Shown: positions 34,843 through 47,879 of the stretch, piece by piece | Layout: each line of letters begins with the position of its first letter | Position numbering within the stretch: the first letter of the stretch is position 1 | Notes under the pieces: generated by a model | The model's input: the letters and a program-made list of their open reading frames with translations, nothing else | The model's database searches: none | What the model was told of the DNA's origin: nothing | Assembly (NCBI GenBank): GCA_015698045.1 | Contig: BLAL01000036.1 | Coordinates: forward strand, 62,001-126,000 | Length of the DNA stretch: 64,000 nucleotides | Source: Rhizophagus clarus | Taxonomy: Eukaryota > Glomeromycota > Glomeromycetes > Glomerales > Glomeraceae | Direction: 5' to 3' | Made by a program: the position numbers and the translations under genes

Positions 34843-35042
34843 AACATTTCAAAAATAGTTTATGCCGATTTATATATCGGATCTTTCTATTATCGATTTT
34901 CTCATAATTCATAATTACTATTATTGTCCGGTTTTTTAGCTCGGTAGAAACATTTCAAAAATAGTTTATGCCGATTTATATATCGGATCTTTCTATTATC
35001 GATTTTCTCGTAATTCATAATTACTATTATTGTCCGGTTTTA
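34843..35042. repeat. Left subterminal tandem repeat (two units of about 103 bp)
   Basis: AAACATTTCAAAAATAGTTT, TATGCCGATTTATATATCGG, then ATCTTTCTATTATCGATTTT and a CTATTATTGTCCGGTTTT end, repeated once almost exactly. Probable transposase-binding region by analogy with CACTA elements. The decayed copy at 45030-45545 has about five units. Confidence 0.75.
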
Positions 35043-35425
35043 TTTTATTTTTCCATTTTCGATAATTGATTTATATTTAATATTTAATATGTATGATATA
35101 TAATATGTATGCTATTATTTTATAATATATACTGCAATTTATGATATATTTATTATTATTATATTATTATATTGTCCATATTATTATTATTATATTACTA
35201 TATTGTTCTTATATTATTATTATGTATAGAATGTTTATATAAAATATATTAAAATCATATTTATCTCGTCATGTTACTTATAAATGGCTATAAAATAACC
35301 AGTGCTCTAAAAAAGAGATTAATAGGATAGAAACGATATTAGAGAGTTAATTTATAAACAACGGAATTTAAATCACTCAAAATACAAGCAGTTGATTTTA
35401 AATGATGAAACAAATACCTAAATTA

Positions 35426-37472
35426 TGTACGTCTTCTGATATCGACCGGTACTTCTAAGTAAAAGGGACCTTGGTGCTCATCTACTTCTAAATTACCATT
35501 ATTATCATCGTTTTGTTCTTCATTAGTTCCATCATTTTTATCAGCATTATCATTATTGCCATCATCGTTATTATCACCATTACCATTATTGTCATCATCG
35601 TTATTATCATCATTACCATTATTATCATCATCGTTATTATCACCGTCGTTATCCTCATCATCATCATCATCATCAGATTCTGGTTCAATCCACCTTGATG
35701 ATATCCACCAATTAGCCATGTCTTGTGTTGGTCTGCTTTTTTTATCGATATCGTCTAGACGGTAACGTTTGCGACTTAACCCGGTTCCGATGCTTACTCC
35801 GATTTCGTCCGCTCGAAATAAGATTCTTTTAACCTAATGATAAATTTATAACTTATTAGCATAAACGCCTATGTTTTAAACTTTCGCAACTTTACGTACT
35901 CTAGAAGACCTCCACTTCTTATTGTGAATCTTAATTACAGAATTTGTACTTATCAACCTTCCTGATCTTATGTTATCGTTACGCTCTTCATTTGCCAGAA
36001 CTTCGTCTTCAGTAGACCATTCATCCGAATGGACTTCTGCGGTATTTACTGCCTTTTCACAATCTTTAATAAATACTTCCCTAGTCATATTTTCAGGATG
36101 ACAATCATCTAGAATGCTGTCTTGCGTGAAGATCATGTGTTGGAGATCTTTGCGTCTTCTTGTCATTTTCTATTAAAGAGTAAATTAAAATAATTAATAG
36201 ATTATATACATTGTCATTTTAAATAATGAATTTCACACCTGATCTCTCCTCGACGTCATGTGTTGCCGTTTATTGTGTTCATCTATCTTACCCTCCTTTT
36301 TTAATTTCCAAATCTCCCGCCGTGATTTGTGTAGCTGTTTTATTACTTTTAAAAGTTCTGTATCGTATACCTCTAATGAAGGAGGCATCGCTGCTTTGAC
36401 GGCTGGTAGAAGCTTCTTATTTATCGACTTTTTTTGTTTACTAAATGTCTTTGACGTGTCGAAAAGAATTGACGAATCGAGGTTGTTTATAATATGGATT
36501 ACCTCATCCTATTTAATATAACACTCATTTTTTAACGATCAATACAAAAGAGAAATATTTAATAAAATAAAGATATATTTACATGAACGGTTTTTTTAAA
36601 ATTTTTATCAGTTATTGGAGGAAGGGCACGCCGATTCTCTCTGGACAGAACTGGGGATAGGCTTCTATTTCTTGGTCCTTCACTCGTTCTTTCTTCCGTT
36701 AGCACTTCCACACGTTTGGTAAGATTTGAAATCATGCTTCTTAATTCGCTGACTTCTCTGTTGTTAGCACCTATTATAAATCAGTATTTAATATACATCA
36801 TTTAGTATAAAAAATTTTACGTGCAAGTAAGTAAAGAAACGTGAAAGAAATACTACCGCTCGCTGGAGGTGAAGAAGAAGGAATTGTTAAAAATAGATCG
36901 GTTAAAGATCCTATAACAATAACGTTAAATTGGTATAGTATAAGTAAAATGAAATTTAATTAGCACTAATATAAAACAATATTACTTTTTGTAATTGATC
37001 TCCCTCTAGAGACATTTTGATAGTTTCGATTATGTTGAGATTGAGAGCGTGATTGATGTCGATGAGGGGAATGAGAGCGAGATCGAGATCGATGTTGATG
37101 GGAACGAGAATGATGGGAACGATGAGGGGAGAGAGATCGACGTTGATGAGAATGAGAATGATGGGAACGATGAGGGGAGCGAGAGCGATGGGAACGCGAT
37201 CGTTGGGAACGATGAGGGGAGCGAGAGCGATGGAAACGCGATCGTTGGGATTCGGAATGATAATAACGAGATTTGGATCGAGATGGGCGAGATCGAGGTT
37301 GACGAGTCGTTGAGCGAGATTTTGAGCGACTACGAGATCGATTAATATGAGTTTGATGCCGAGATTGATGAGATTGGGAATGGGAACTAGATTCATTTCG
37401 TTGAGATCTAATATGAGGATGAGAGCCATCACGAGAAATAGGAATTAAATTTAAAGGTTTGAATTTTCTCAT
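35426..37472 (-). CDS. RS-rich and acidic second protein of the Plavaka-type transposon
   Basis: Starts at 37472 (MRKFKPLNLIPISRDGSHPH). Exons on the minus strand, by eye: 37472-36987, about 36919-36859, about 36770-36583, about 36507-36240, about 36169-35878, about 35832-35426. The N-terminus is a long SR/RS/RH dipeptide domain (about residues 20-155) like those of splicing factors. A linker with a leucine-spaced segment (REVSELRSMISNLTKRVEVL) follows. Exon 4 is basic and helical (KQLHKSRREIWKLKKEGK). Exon 5 carries MTRRRKDLQHMIFTQDSILD. The last has a D/N-rich tract, then PFYLEVPVDIRRRT. Function not recognised. By position it is the second gene, comparable to TnpA-type binding proteins of CACTA elements; that is inference. 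Exon borders within a few bases. Confidence 0.6.
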
Positions 37473-39121
37473 TATGATATTGATAATTTGATAATTTAAA
37501 GATTAAACAAGAAACAAAGGCTCTATATATAACCGTTACTTACGTCTTCTGAACCATTTTTGTTATCGTCTGATTAAAATAAAAGATAGATTAAATTAAT
37601 AAGTCTCGTTATCATTTAATAAAATATATCGCTATCAATATTAATTAAAATAAATCAATAAATTAAATAAACTTGATATTATATCGCTTTCAATTAATTA
37701 AAATGTATTATTTAAAATAATCAGTAAACTACATTAATTAAATTAAGATAAATCAATCAATATTTAAATATATCAGTAAACTAGATATTATATCGCTATC
37801 AATTAATTAAAATATATCAATAAACTAAATATTATAGCGTTATCAATTAATAGAATATATCAATAAATTAATTAAAATATATCAGTAAACAATTAATAAT
37901 TAAAAATATCAATAAATTAATTAAAATATATCAATAAAGTATATCAATGAATTAATTAAAATATATTAATAAACTAAATATTATATCATTATCATAAATA
38001 ACATGTCCAAATTAGTAATAACACATTTGAAGCTTGATAAAGTTATACTTACGGAAGCTGGTTTTTCCGACAGGAAATATAATTGGCGAAAAGAAATATG
38101 CTTACTTTGTTAAGCTGACGAAAATAAGGCGAAAAATAAGGCGAAAAATATCGTCAACCATTAACGAAAAAAACGAAAGGCAACAAAGAAAATTTGTTGC
38201 ATCGTACTAAAACGTGAAGAAAAAAGAAAGAAAGCGTGGTAAACGTACGCAAATGTACCATACTCACGAGCAAATTTATAGTAAATGTAAACAAATTGGA
38301 AATCACCGATTTGTAGAACGTGCATGGTAAACGCGGTAAACGCAAACAAACTTTATAGCTCCTGCCAATCACGTCGGGTGACATTTATGCACTATCTAGT
38401 CACGTGGTATTAACAAACTGTACGTCTGTGCCAACTGCCAAGGGCAAAAGAAGAATTAAAGATTTATTAAAACAATTCTATTAATTAACAAGTAATTTTA
38501 ACCATGACTGATTGTTAGAATAAACGTATATATGCTATAACTCAACGTATTATTGTAAGCGACTCAATAAAAGATAAAATAATAAATATTTGATATCTCG
38601 TTAACAGCTTTAAATGATACTGATGTACTAGAAATTGACGACTTGAAAGAAAATATATAAAAAAAAAATGAAATATAGTTTTTCCTAATTTTTGATATAT
38701 TCGAAAGAATAGGCCAAGTGTTAAATTTTGATGTTGTTGCAGTTGCGAACAACTAAGACACTTTTTTTATAACTCTCGCATTTTGATCTGTGAATAGGAA
38801 ATTGCTACATCTCTACTTAAATTATTTGGATCTTTTGAATTCGTGATGATATATGAGATTTATTAGTAAGTCAATTGACATGTTTCAAGAATCGGATTAA
38901 TTGAATTTGAAAAAATTTTCTAGTATAATTATACCCCTTAATACCAAATTTAATCAGAGAATTAGCAAAAATAAAATTATATTTTAGTATTTGATAAAAT
39001 ACATTGGTCTTGACATCATTGTCATGTGTTATTATCAAAATAGCTTAATTACCAAGCTGTGCCTTGACAAAAATGGACCAAGAATCGGGATTGCCGAACC
39101 AATTAGATTGATTTGCAATTC

Positions 39122-39152
<31 letters not shown>
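37473..39152. other. Divergent intergenic region of the Plavaka-type transposon
   Basis: Lies between the 5' ends of the two genes, so it should hold both promoters. 37570-38010 is an array-like stretch of AATTAATTAAAATATATCA(A/G)TAAA units. 38085-38350 is rich in short GTAAACG- and GCGAAAA-type words. A 28-A run at 39125-39152 lies directly against the transposase ATG. No open reading frame is convincing here. Confidence 0.5.
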
Positions 39153-39155
<3 letters not shown>

Positions 39156-42100
39156 TCAGAATCTCTAGATACAAGAACCAGAACCAAAGTGCATTGTTTC
39201 TGTAAAGAATGTAACGGTAAATTGGTTGATCCAAGGACTAAACTGAAACATGAGTTAAAATATAAATTAAAATCTAATGCGAATAATAATTTTGGTAACA
39301 ATTATCAAGAAGGTTCTTCAAATGTTATATCATCTGATGCTGTTGATGAAGATGTAATAGAATGCGACCCAATACAAGGGATAAATGATACATCACCTGA
39401 TATAACTGAACAATTATCCGAAGATATTGAACAATTGTCCGAAGATATTGAACCATTGTCCGAAGATATTGAACCATTACTCACAAGAAACTATTTCTTT
39501 TTAACAAAGAAGACACCTATACATGAATCGGCAAAACATCGAACGATAAAGAAAGGAAAAATATCCGATCTTGTTCTTGAAAATTTATTATTGGATAATG
39601 TAAGAAACGAGAATGATCAAGACGGGGATTCTGAAGATGATGACGATAAAAATGGAGATACTGAAGATAGCGATTCTAATTATTCCGATGATTATGAAGA
39701 TGATGACGATGAGGAAGTCAATTTTGCATCAACAGATTTCAATGACGGTGAACCAATTCTTCCTAACATTAACATTAATGATAATTATACTTGGACTATT
39801 TTGTGGATATTACAATATCAACAACGATTTAAACTTTCCAATGTAGCTATAGATTCTTTGTTCAAGTTCTTAAGATTTTTTCTTTTGACAATAGATGAAA
39901 ATAAATTTTCATCTTTTCCTTCCTCTTTATATATGGCTAAAAAGGTGTTGGGGATATCCACAACGATAATTAAATATGCAGCCTGTGACAGATGTCACAA
40001 ATTGTATGATATAAAAGAATTATTAGACAATACTGAAATACCAACTTGCAGTTTTGTAAACTATCCAAATCACAGAATAGAACGATTTCGACAACAATGC
40101 AATAACCCTCTATTAACGAAAATAGATAGTAATAATAGTAGTAATAATCCCATTTTCCGTCCGATAATGACATTCCCGTTAATAAATATTAAGCAACAAT
40201 TGACCCTTTTTTTTAATCGCAAAAATTTTGAAATGTCATGTCGGAAGTGGTCAGAAAGGAAAAACGGAACTGAAGCTTTATTCGATATCTATGATGGTAG
40301 GGTCTGGAAAAGTTTTACAGATGATGATGGTGCGCTGTTTTTTACAAAAGAATTTGCCGATACTCATATCGGATTAATGTTAAATATGGATTGGTTCCAG
40401 CCATTCGTAAATTCACAATATTCTGTTGGTGTGATTTATGCCGTTTTTTGTAATTTGCCGCGTAATGAACGCTTCAAGCCACACAATATTCTCACACTAG
40501 CAGTAATGCCTGGTCCGAAAGAACCAAGCCAACATGAAATTAACAATTATTTGTATCCGATCGTTAACCAGTTAAATCGTTTGTGGAATGGCTATTTTAT
40601 AAAAACAAACGAACACAACAACGGTCGATTTGTCCGTGGTGCAATCATTGGCTGTTCTAGCGACGTCCCTGCGTCTCGGAAATTATGTGGTTTCATCTCG
40701 GCTCGTATTGCATGCTACCGATGTTACAAATCGGCAAATTTTATAAACAATCAACCAAATTTTGGGGGGTTTGCAGATTTAGACGATTGGTTTGTTGAGC
40801 GAGATATTAATGAAATAAGAGAAAAAGCAAGTGAGTGGAAACAATGTGCAACTGAAGAAGCACGAAGAGCCCATGTCTCTGAACATCATGTTCGCTGGTC
40901 GGAGATATACCGCTTGCTTTATTTTAATCCTGTTCGCTTTTGCGTGGTTGATCCTATGCATTGCCTTTTTCTCAGTGTTGCGAAATGGATCGTAACGAAA
41001 CTCTGGATAGGCGAAGGTATATTAAATAACGAAAAGCTCAAAATTATGCAAGAGAGAGCTGATATGATAAAGTTCCCAAGTGACCTTGGACGCCGCCCTG
41101 TCAGAATAGCTACCGGTGAAGGATTCTCAAGTTTCACGGCGGACATGTGGAAAACCTTCATGTTAATTTTTGCAATACCTATCACATGGAGTTTCCTTGG
41201 ATACATCGACCGAAAAATTCTTGCATATTTCGTGCGCGCTTGCAAGATCTTAACAAACCGAGAGCTACAAAAAAATATGTTAAATGAAGCGTTTACAAGA
41301 CTGATAGAGATGAACAAATTAATTGAACAAAAATATGGTCAAGAAAAAATAAGTCCTAATCTGCATTTCTGTCTCCATATCTGTGAATGCGCATTAGACT
41401 ATGGTCCTTTGTCCTCATTCTGGTGTTATAGCTTTGAACGGATGAACGGAATTTTAGGTACGTGATTTAATTTTTCCGATTTGAAAATCGCAATGTTATT
41501 AATTATTTTTAAAAATTGTAGGTTCTTATAATAATAGCAGACGTAATATTGAACCTGAACTACTAAGAATTATGTCCGAAAATACAATCCTTCAATACTT
41601 CCTCTCAAATTGTAACAACGATCACTTATTTTCCTCCTTGGAGATAATAGAACCAAGAAAATCTGTTGGCAGCTTGGCTGCACTTGATGATTTTGCGAGT
41701 GATGAGTATCAAAATTTTATAAGACTATCTCTTATTGAGGAAGATTCGGCTTACAGAACGGAATGTTTTCCTGGGTTGCTAATGAAACCGCGCAAAGAAA
41801 CTACCCTTCCAAACCAAATTTTGGACCTACTGGTAGAATTTTATAATAGTTTGTATAATGATTATTGTTTCATCTCCATCTACTCTATAATAGGTTCAAA
41901 TAACGGTACTGTCGTAAACCCTAGAATTATACAATATGGGAGAATAAGAATTGGGGCGGACATATATGGTTCTGTTCAGACTGCTCGTCACGAAAAATCC
42001 TCATATATATTAGCTCGATTTGTACATTATGATGGATCGATCGATATTTATCCCGGTCAAGTACAATTTTATTTTGAGCATACTATTCATTTAAATAGTT

Positions 42101-42369
42101 CACGATCATTAACCCATTCATTAGCGTTAGTCAAATGGTACAAACTGGTTCAAGATCATAGTACAAGATATTATTGCCAAGTAGATAACAACATAAAATC
42201 ATGTAATATGGAATTATGGACAAATGAGTTTTATGATATGAGAAGAGACAGTATTATACCCATACATCATATAATAGGAAAATTCATTAAATGTAATTTT
42301 GATACTGGGACGAGAAAAACAAAAGAATATATGGCTGTGATTCCTTTAAATAAAAAAATTTCGTTTTAA
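39153..42369 (+). CDS. Plavaka/CACTA (TNP2-like) transposase
   Basis: Cut-and-paste transposase, 1,050 residues from two exons (39153-41457 and 41522-42369) joined by a 64-nt intron. Residues 14-20 form a Cys-rich start (HCFCKEC), then an acidic, repeat-bearing region with three to four copies of EQLSEDIEP near 90-110. The TNP2-like core follows: CDRCHKLYD with distal Cys/His, MLNMDWFQPFVNSQYSVGV (residues about 410-428), LAVMPGPKEPSQHEINNYL, IIGCSSDVPASRKLCGFISA, CYRCYKS, and VVDPMHCLFLSVAKWIVTKL near 598. Across the splice is FERMNGILGSYNNSRRNIE, the expected late block. These match Plavaka-group transposases closely. The start was taken at the first ATG after the poly(A) run. The frame stays open through the run as a lysine string up to 38991, so an upstream start is possible. 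Confidence 0.9.
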
Positions 42370-42865
42370 AAACTTTATATAATATAAAATGAATTATATG
42401 TAAAATCGGAATGGCGAATTCAATTATAGCATTTGTATTTGATTAAATTATAACAATCATTTTTTTTTGGCACAAGAATAACGATAAAGGTTACATATAC
42501 CGTAATTAATTCTAACCGCGTGAAAAATCAGATAATTCAGATAACAAGAGATCTTATTTTGAGCCGGCAAAGTTGTATTGCAAATCGGTCTTTTATTACG
42601 GCATTACGATACAAGCACCATACTTTGTGATTAATAACTCTAATCATGTAATAATTTTTAGATATCAAAGGTTTATTTTATTTTAATTAAATATCACATA
42701 AAGTATAAAACAATTATTCTGGCTATATAAATACATTTAAGGCCGGCAAAGCTGTATTGCAAATCGGCCCTTTTTATTTGAAAAGGGTAACAATTACATT
42801 AAATTAATACGGCACTTATTCAAAAATGTTTAAAAATGTTGCAACTTAATTCTCCAATAATCATC

Positions 42866-43128
42866 ATTGTTATAATCAAGTTACTTACGACTTAAGCCTA
42901 CTTTGATTATAAATAAAACGGCACTTCGCACAGACAGAGCTCATGATATATGAGTTATCCCATCATGCCTATTTTACCCCTTGATAAAGGATTTTCGTTG
43001 CATGTACTTTCCTAATCAATGATAATCAAAGTTACTTACGACTTAAGTCTACTTTGATTATAAATAAAACGGCACTTCGCACAGACAGAGCTCATGATAT
43101 ATGAGTTATCCCATCATGCCTATTTTAA
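42866..43128. repeat. Direct repeat, two units of about 150 bp
   Basis: TCAAGTTACTTACGACTTAA at about 42878 and its copy at about 43027 both continue through CTACTTTGATTATAAATAAA, then ACGGCACTTCGCACAGACAG and GTTATCCCATCATGCCTATT. The units are nearly identical, with a short unique spacer. They lie 3' of the transposase inside the element. Confidence 0.8.
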
Positions 43129-43679
43129 CTATGATTAAAGAATTTACATTATTATTGTAAATATTTTACTCATAAGTCATAATGATATCTATTTAGACTT
43201 CGACGAATAATGCGACAGAGGAGGCGGAATTATCATAACCAAAATTCGAAGCGAGAGGTCTATGTATAGTAAATAGATCATCAACTTTGGTACCAGAGTT
43301 ATTTACAAACTTTAGGTGGCCACCTAGCCCACCTTTCCTATAACACACTATGCACGACGGCAAACGGTATAGGAGGCAGACTCTTCTTTCAGAAAGAAAG
43401 TTTTTTTTTGAAAAAAAAAAAAATAGTACAATTAAATAGTGTTTAATTAAATGTGATTAATTAACTTTTTAGGAATAGGCCTTATCAATGCGATCTCATC
43501 AGTTTCGATTATTACTGTTCAACCTTATGAATACTTCAGTTATTGTTTGTGAAATCGAACCAACTGGGAATTCAATGTACAAAACAAGTAGAATATTTAG
43601 AATAGTATCTTATATTTATTAGTATAATAAATAATTTCAAAAATCCTATGATGTAAAATTACGAAATATTACAATTTAA

Positions 43680-44170
43680 ATATCGGCAAAGGCTATTTTA
43701 AATAGAGTAAAATCTTTATTCGACCTGTGTCAAAAGCGGTAAAGTTTACACTAAATATAATATCTCCGGTTTAAATATCGGCATTTAATTAAAAAAAGGT
43801 AAAAATCGGCCGCTAAAATCGGCATTTCTGGATGAAAAATCGGAAGTTAACAAAAATCGGCAAAAAATTAGTAAAATAATCGGCAAAGCCTTATTGAAGT
43901 CGGCAAGAGAATTTTAAATAAGATAAAATCCTTTATTCAAACTATACGAAAAGGGTAAAGTATATAATAAATATAATATCTCCGGTTTAAATATCGGCAT
44001 TTATTTAAAAAAAGGTAAAAATCGGCCGCTAAAATCGGCATTTATGACTGAAAAATCGGAATTTAACAAAAATCGGCAAAAATAGATATGGCTATACTAA
44101 AATAAGCAAAATTTGGCATATTCTATATTGAAGTCGGCAAGGCTATTTTAAATAGAGCAAAATCCGATTT
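43680..44170. repeat. Right subterminal repeat of the Plavaka-type transposon
   Basis: Two long units plus a partial third. Each has GGCAAGGCTATTTTAAATAG or a variant, AATATCTCCGGTTTAAATAT, CGGCATTTA.TTAAAAAAAGG, AAAATCGGCCGCTAAAATCG and many AAAATCGG(C/A)A words. ATTCGACCTGTG at 43718-43729 is an internal copy of the terminus. Presumed transposase-binding sites. Confidence 0.75.
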
Positions 44171-44188
44171 TTTTTCATTCGACCTGTG

Positions 44189-44596
44189 AATTTTTCAATA
44201 AATATAAAATTATTAGATATAAATAAATATTGTGTGATAAGGTAAAAAAATATAAGTAATTTTAGTATATATTTTATATTTTTATATATATTTTTATATA
44301 TTTCATTTTATTAGTATAATAGTTCAATAAATATATATATTATAAATGAAAATAAACTTCAAAATTTTATTTTATTTTATAAATAAACTGATTTTTCAAA
44401 ATATTTTTTTGCTATATCTAACGTAGTTTAAGTTAATATAACTAAAATTAAATATATTGGATCAGATTTATCAGAATAATTTACAAAATCTCTGTATTTT
44501 TTTAATTAAGATTTTAATACTGAAAAATCTATTTCATTAAGATTTAAATCTGACGAATAATATGGTAAATAAAGTATTTTCTCATTAATGTTTTCT
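44189..44596. other. AT-rich spacer between two Plavaka-type copies
   Basis: AT-rich with TATATTTTTATATAT runs. No gene, TIR or array recognised. Confidence 0.4.
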
Positions 44597-45029
44597 CACA
44601 GATCAAATGAAAAAAAATCACCAAAAATTGGTAATCTGATTTTTAACCAATTTTTAGATATATTTGTCTGACTTGTAGCTTTTTAAAGTTAATTTTATGG
44701 TACAAATTATTTTGATCAGAAATACTTTATTATGAACAAAAAATTAAAATTCTAATTTTAGCAGATTTTGCAAAAATCAGCATTCTGATTTTAAAATAAA
44801 CATGTCAATAGCTAAAAATCAGATTACCAGTTTATAGCTATATTTATCCTATTTATAACATTTTACTACTAATTTTATAGCACATATTATTAGCAATTAA
44901 AAATTCTTTTATTTTTATCAATATAAATCAGAATACTATTTTAAAATTATAATTGCTGATTCTCATAAAATCAGAATGCCAATTTTTAAATAATCATGCC
45001 AAATCTTCATTGCCAAATTTAATTTGATA

Positions 45030-45545
45030 TAAACATTTTAAAAATAGTTATGCTAATTTGTATATCAGATCTTTCTATTATCAATTTTCTTATAATTTAT
45101 AATTACTATTATTATTCTATTTTTTAGTTTGGTATAAATATTTTAAAAATAGTTTATGCCAATTTATATATCAAATTTTTCTATTATCAACTTTCTCATA
45201 ATTCATAATTACTATTTTTGTCTCGTTTTTTAGTTTGATATAAACATTTTAAAAATAGTTTATGCTAATTTATATATTAGATCTTTCTATTATTAACTTT
45301 TTCATAATTCATAATTACTATTATTCTCCAGTTTTTTAATTCAGTATAAATATTTCAAAAATAGTTTATGCCAATTTATATATTGGATTTTTCTATTATC
45401 AACTTTTTCATAATTTATAATTACTATTATTATTCAGTTTTTTAGTTTGGTATAAATATTTCAAAAATAGTTTATGCTAATTTATATATCAAATCTTTCT
45501 ATTATTGACTTTCTCATAATTCATAATTATTATTATTATCTGATT
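45030..45545. repeat. Expanded left subterminal repeat, about five units
   Basis: Units of roughly 100-110 bp with core AAAAATAGTTTATGCTAATT, TATATATCA and a CATAATTTATAATTACTATT end. The intact copy has only two units. Sequence decay (CG to TG/CA) has removed the palindromic CCGAT..ATCGG core. Confidence 0.75.
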
Positions 45546-46309
45546 TTATTTTATTTTTCTATTTTTGATAATTGATTTATTTTTAATATTTAATATATAT
45601 GATATATAATATGTATGCTATTATTTTATAATATATACTGCAATTTATGATATATTTATTATTATTATATTATTATTATATTATCCATATTATTATTATT
45701 ATATTACTATATTGTTCTTATTATTATATTATTATTTTGTATAAAATGTTTATATATAAAATATATTAAAATCATATTTATCTTGTAATATTACTTATAA
45801 ATAACTATAAAATAACCAGACCTCTAAAAAAGAAATTACAGCTATTTTCTAAATTATTGATCCCCCCCCCTTCTTGCTATTTTTAAAAAATTTTTCAGAT
45901 ACAGTCAGATGCAGTTAGATGCAGTAATTCAGGCTGATTTATAGTGCTGGCTAGAGCTCTAAACGAGTCAAGTTAAATTGAGTCAAAATTATAAAATTTT
46001 TTGATCTGACTCGACTCAAATTTAAAAATATATTAACCTGAACTCGAATCAGCTTGTCTGAGTTCAATTCGAATAAGTCATGTAACGAGTCGAGTCAAGT
46101 TTAACCTGAGTTAAACTCACGCATTTTTATAATTTTATTTACGTTATATCAATATTTATATTTACAATTTTTTATTTATTTCATATATACACATATTAAT
46201 CAACTCATTAATCATAATATCACATAGATCATTTATATAAAAAAAAATAAAAAATAATTGAAATTATTTTTTTAATTCCGTTTTCCACTAAGACTTCAAA
46301 CACATGCAA

Positions 46310-47600
46310 GCACGAATTGTTTTGGATGAGAAACTATATCTCTTTTGACTTATAAGATTAGTACCACCTGAAAAAGCTCTTTTGATTGGTATACTAGTTG
46401 CTAAAATAAATTTAAAATTAATTTAACAATGAAAGTTTTAAATTTTAAATGATATATTATTACCAGGGATCGCAAGATAATCACAAGCCATTGCTGCCAA
46501 GTGTGGATATTGAGATTCGTTTGCCTGTTGTTAAAAATTTAAAATTGTAAATGATTTAAGAAATTTAAATTATAAAATTATTTATGAAATTGTTTAATTA
46601 GCATACTTTCCACCATTGTAATAAATCTATTTCACCAGGAACAACTGGACTTCTTAAATATAAATCTAATTCACTTTTATTTTTTAATGTACACCGTTTT
46701 TTATATATATGACTGAGAAGATTATCATCTGCAGTAAGATCTTCATTTTGAATATTTTGATCTAACCTTGGTGCGTATATTGTATTATATAAATTCTTAA
46801 TATCATCTCGTGTTTCTGTGATATACTTTTCTTCACAATTATGATCCCTATGATATGTGAGTTTTAACCGGAGATTAAGAACTAATAATAATAACATAAA
46901 ATAAAAAAATTAATTAATATAAACATATAAACAATAAAATATAAATCCATAATAAAATAATAAAAACTTTAAAGCATACTAGTAGAGATGGTATATATCA
47001 TTCCATCAGTATATTGATAGTATTTTTTTAGTTTTTCTATTGCATTACAAGCCGCTTGTTTTACAATTTCATCAATGCCTGCTTCTTTATCAAAATCTTC
47101 GATTTTATTCATAAGCCAATTGAAAATTGGTATTGAATTTTCTATAGTAAGGTATCGTCCATGGGAAATATGAAGTGTGGCACGCAAAAATATCTATAAT
47201 TTATCAAATTAAAGTTAATAATAAAGAATATATAATAAAATTTAAATAATATAAATTATTAGTTTATTACATGTAATAATTTTTTTATTTGTTTAAGTAA
47301 ATCCCATTCAGCATCAATTAATTCCCACCATCATAAATCTCTGTCTGCCGTTACTATATTATCCAACGCCTTTGACAAAACAAGATAAAATTTAAAGTTT
47401 ACTTGTAAATTGTTATGTAATAAAATTTACTCTACACAATTCACAGCTCTGTTCGATTATTTCAAAGATTGAGTTCCACTTAGTCTTAACGTCAACCACA
47501 AGCTCTTTATCGGGCAAATGAGCAGCCTCACACTGACGTGAAAACTTTTCTCGTCTTTATAGAGATGCATGTATCTTAACAACAAACTTTTTAAGCTAAA
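46310..47600 (-). pseudogene. hAT transposase, C-terminal half
   Basis: Read on the minus strand: LPDKELVVDVKTKWNSIFEI near 47510, then 47187-46969 (MRATLHISHGRYLTIENSIP, then IFNWLMNKIEDFDKEAGIDE), then 46897-46598 (YAPRLDQ..KSELDLYLRSPV VPGEIDLLQWWK). After an intron-like gap comes the dimerisation motif around 46530-46340 (ANESQYPHLAAMACDYLAIP, then IPIKRAFSGGTNLISHK). These are the hAT RNase H-end and dimerisation blocks in correct order. There are stops near 47330 and 47560, so the copy is dead. Confidence 0.75.
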
Positions 47601-47879
47601 ATAAAATACATTTTTCAGATTAATTTTTGTAAAAATAATTATTAACTACATATTGAATACTGACTTTAGGTATGACTTCAGATACTTCATCATTATTCAA
47701 TAATGATTTGAGTCACGAGTCAATTCTGATTCAAGTCGATTTCAAGTTAAATTAATATTCGACTCAACTCAAATAAACCCGGGCAAATATTTTAAGATCT
47801 GCAATTACGTGATACAAATTTATTTAATTATTTAATTATTGATCGATTATCTGATCATCTTTTTTTTCTACTTTGAAAT

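Larger units (their letters stand above)
34398..44188. mobile_element. CACTA/Plavaka-type DNA transposon, apparently complete
   Basis: Begins CACAGGTCGAATG followed by A8-TCG and ends with its exact inverse (CGA-T8-CATTCGACCTGTG), 24 bp of perfect inverted repeat. The trinucleotide AAT lies immediately before (34395-34397) and after (44189-44191), the 3-bp duplication expected of CACTA elements. Inside are a six-exon minus-strand gene (35426-37472), a two-exon plus-strand transposase (39153-42369), and subterminal repeats on both sides rich in CGGCA/TGCCG words. Both genes read without internal stops. With perfect ends and open frames it looks young. The transposase is most like the fungal Plavaka group. 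Confidence 0.9.

Noticed and set aside
35488-35765. Met/Ile-rich and Ser/Leu-rich frames
   Set aside because: Shadows of the D/N-rich tract that is the true frame of the minus-strand second transposon gene.
37049-37345. Acidic and Arg/Met-rich plus-strand frames
   Set aside because: Antisense shadows of the RS-rich exon on the minus strand.
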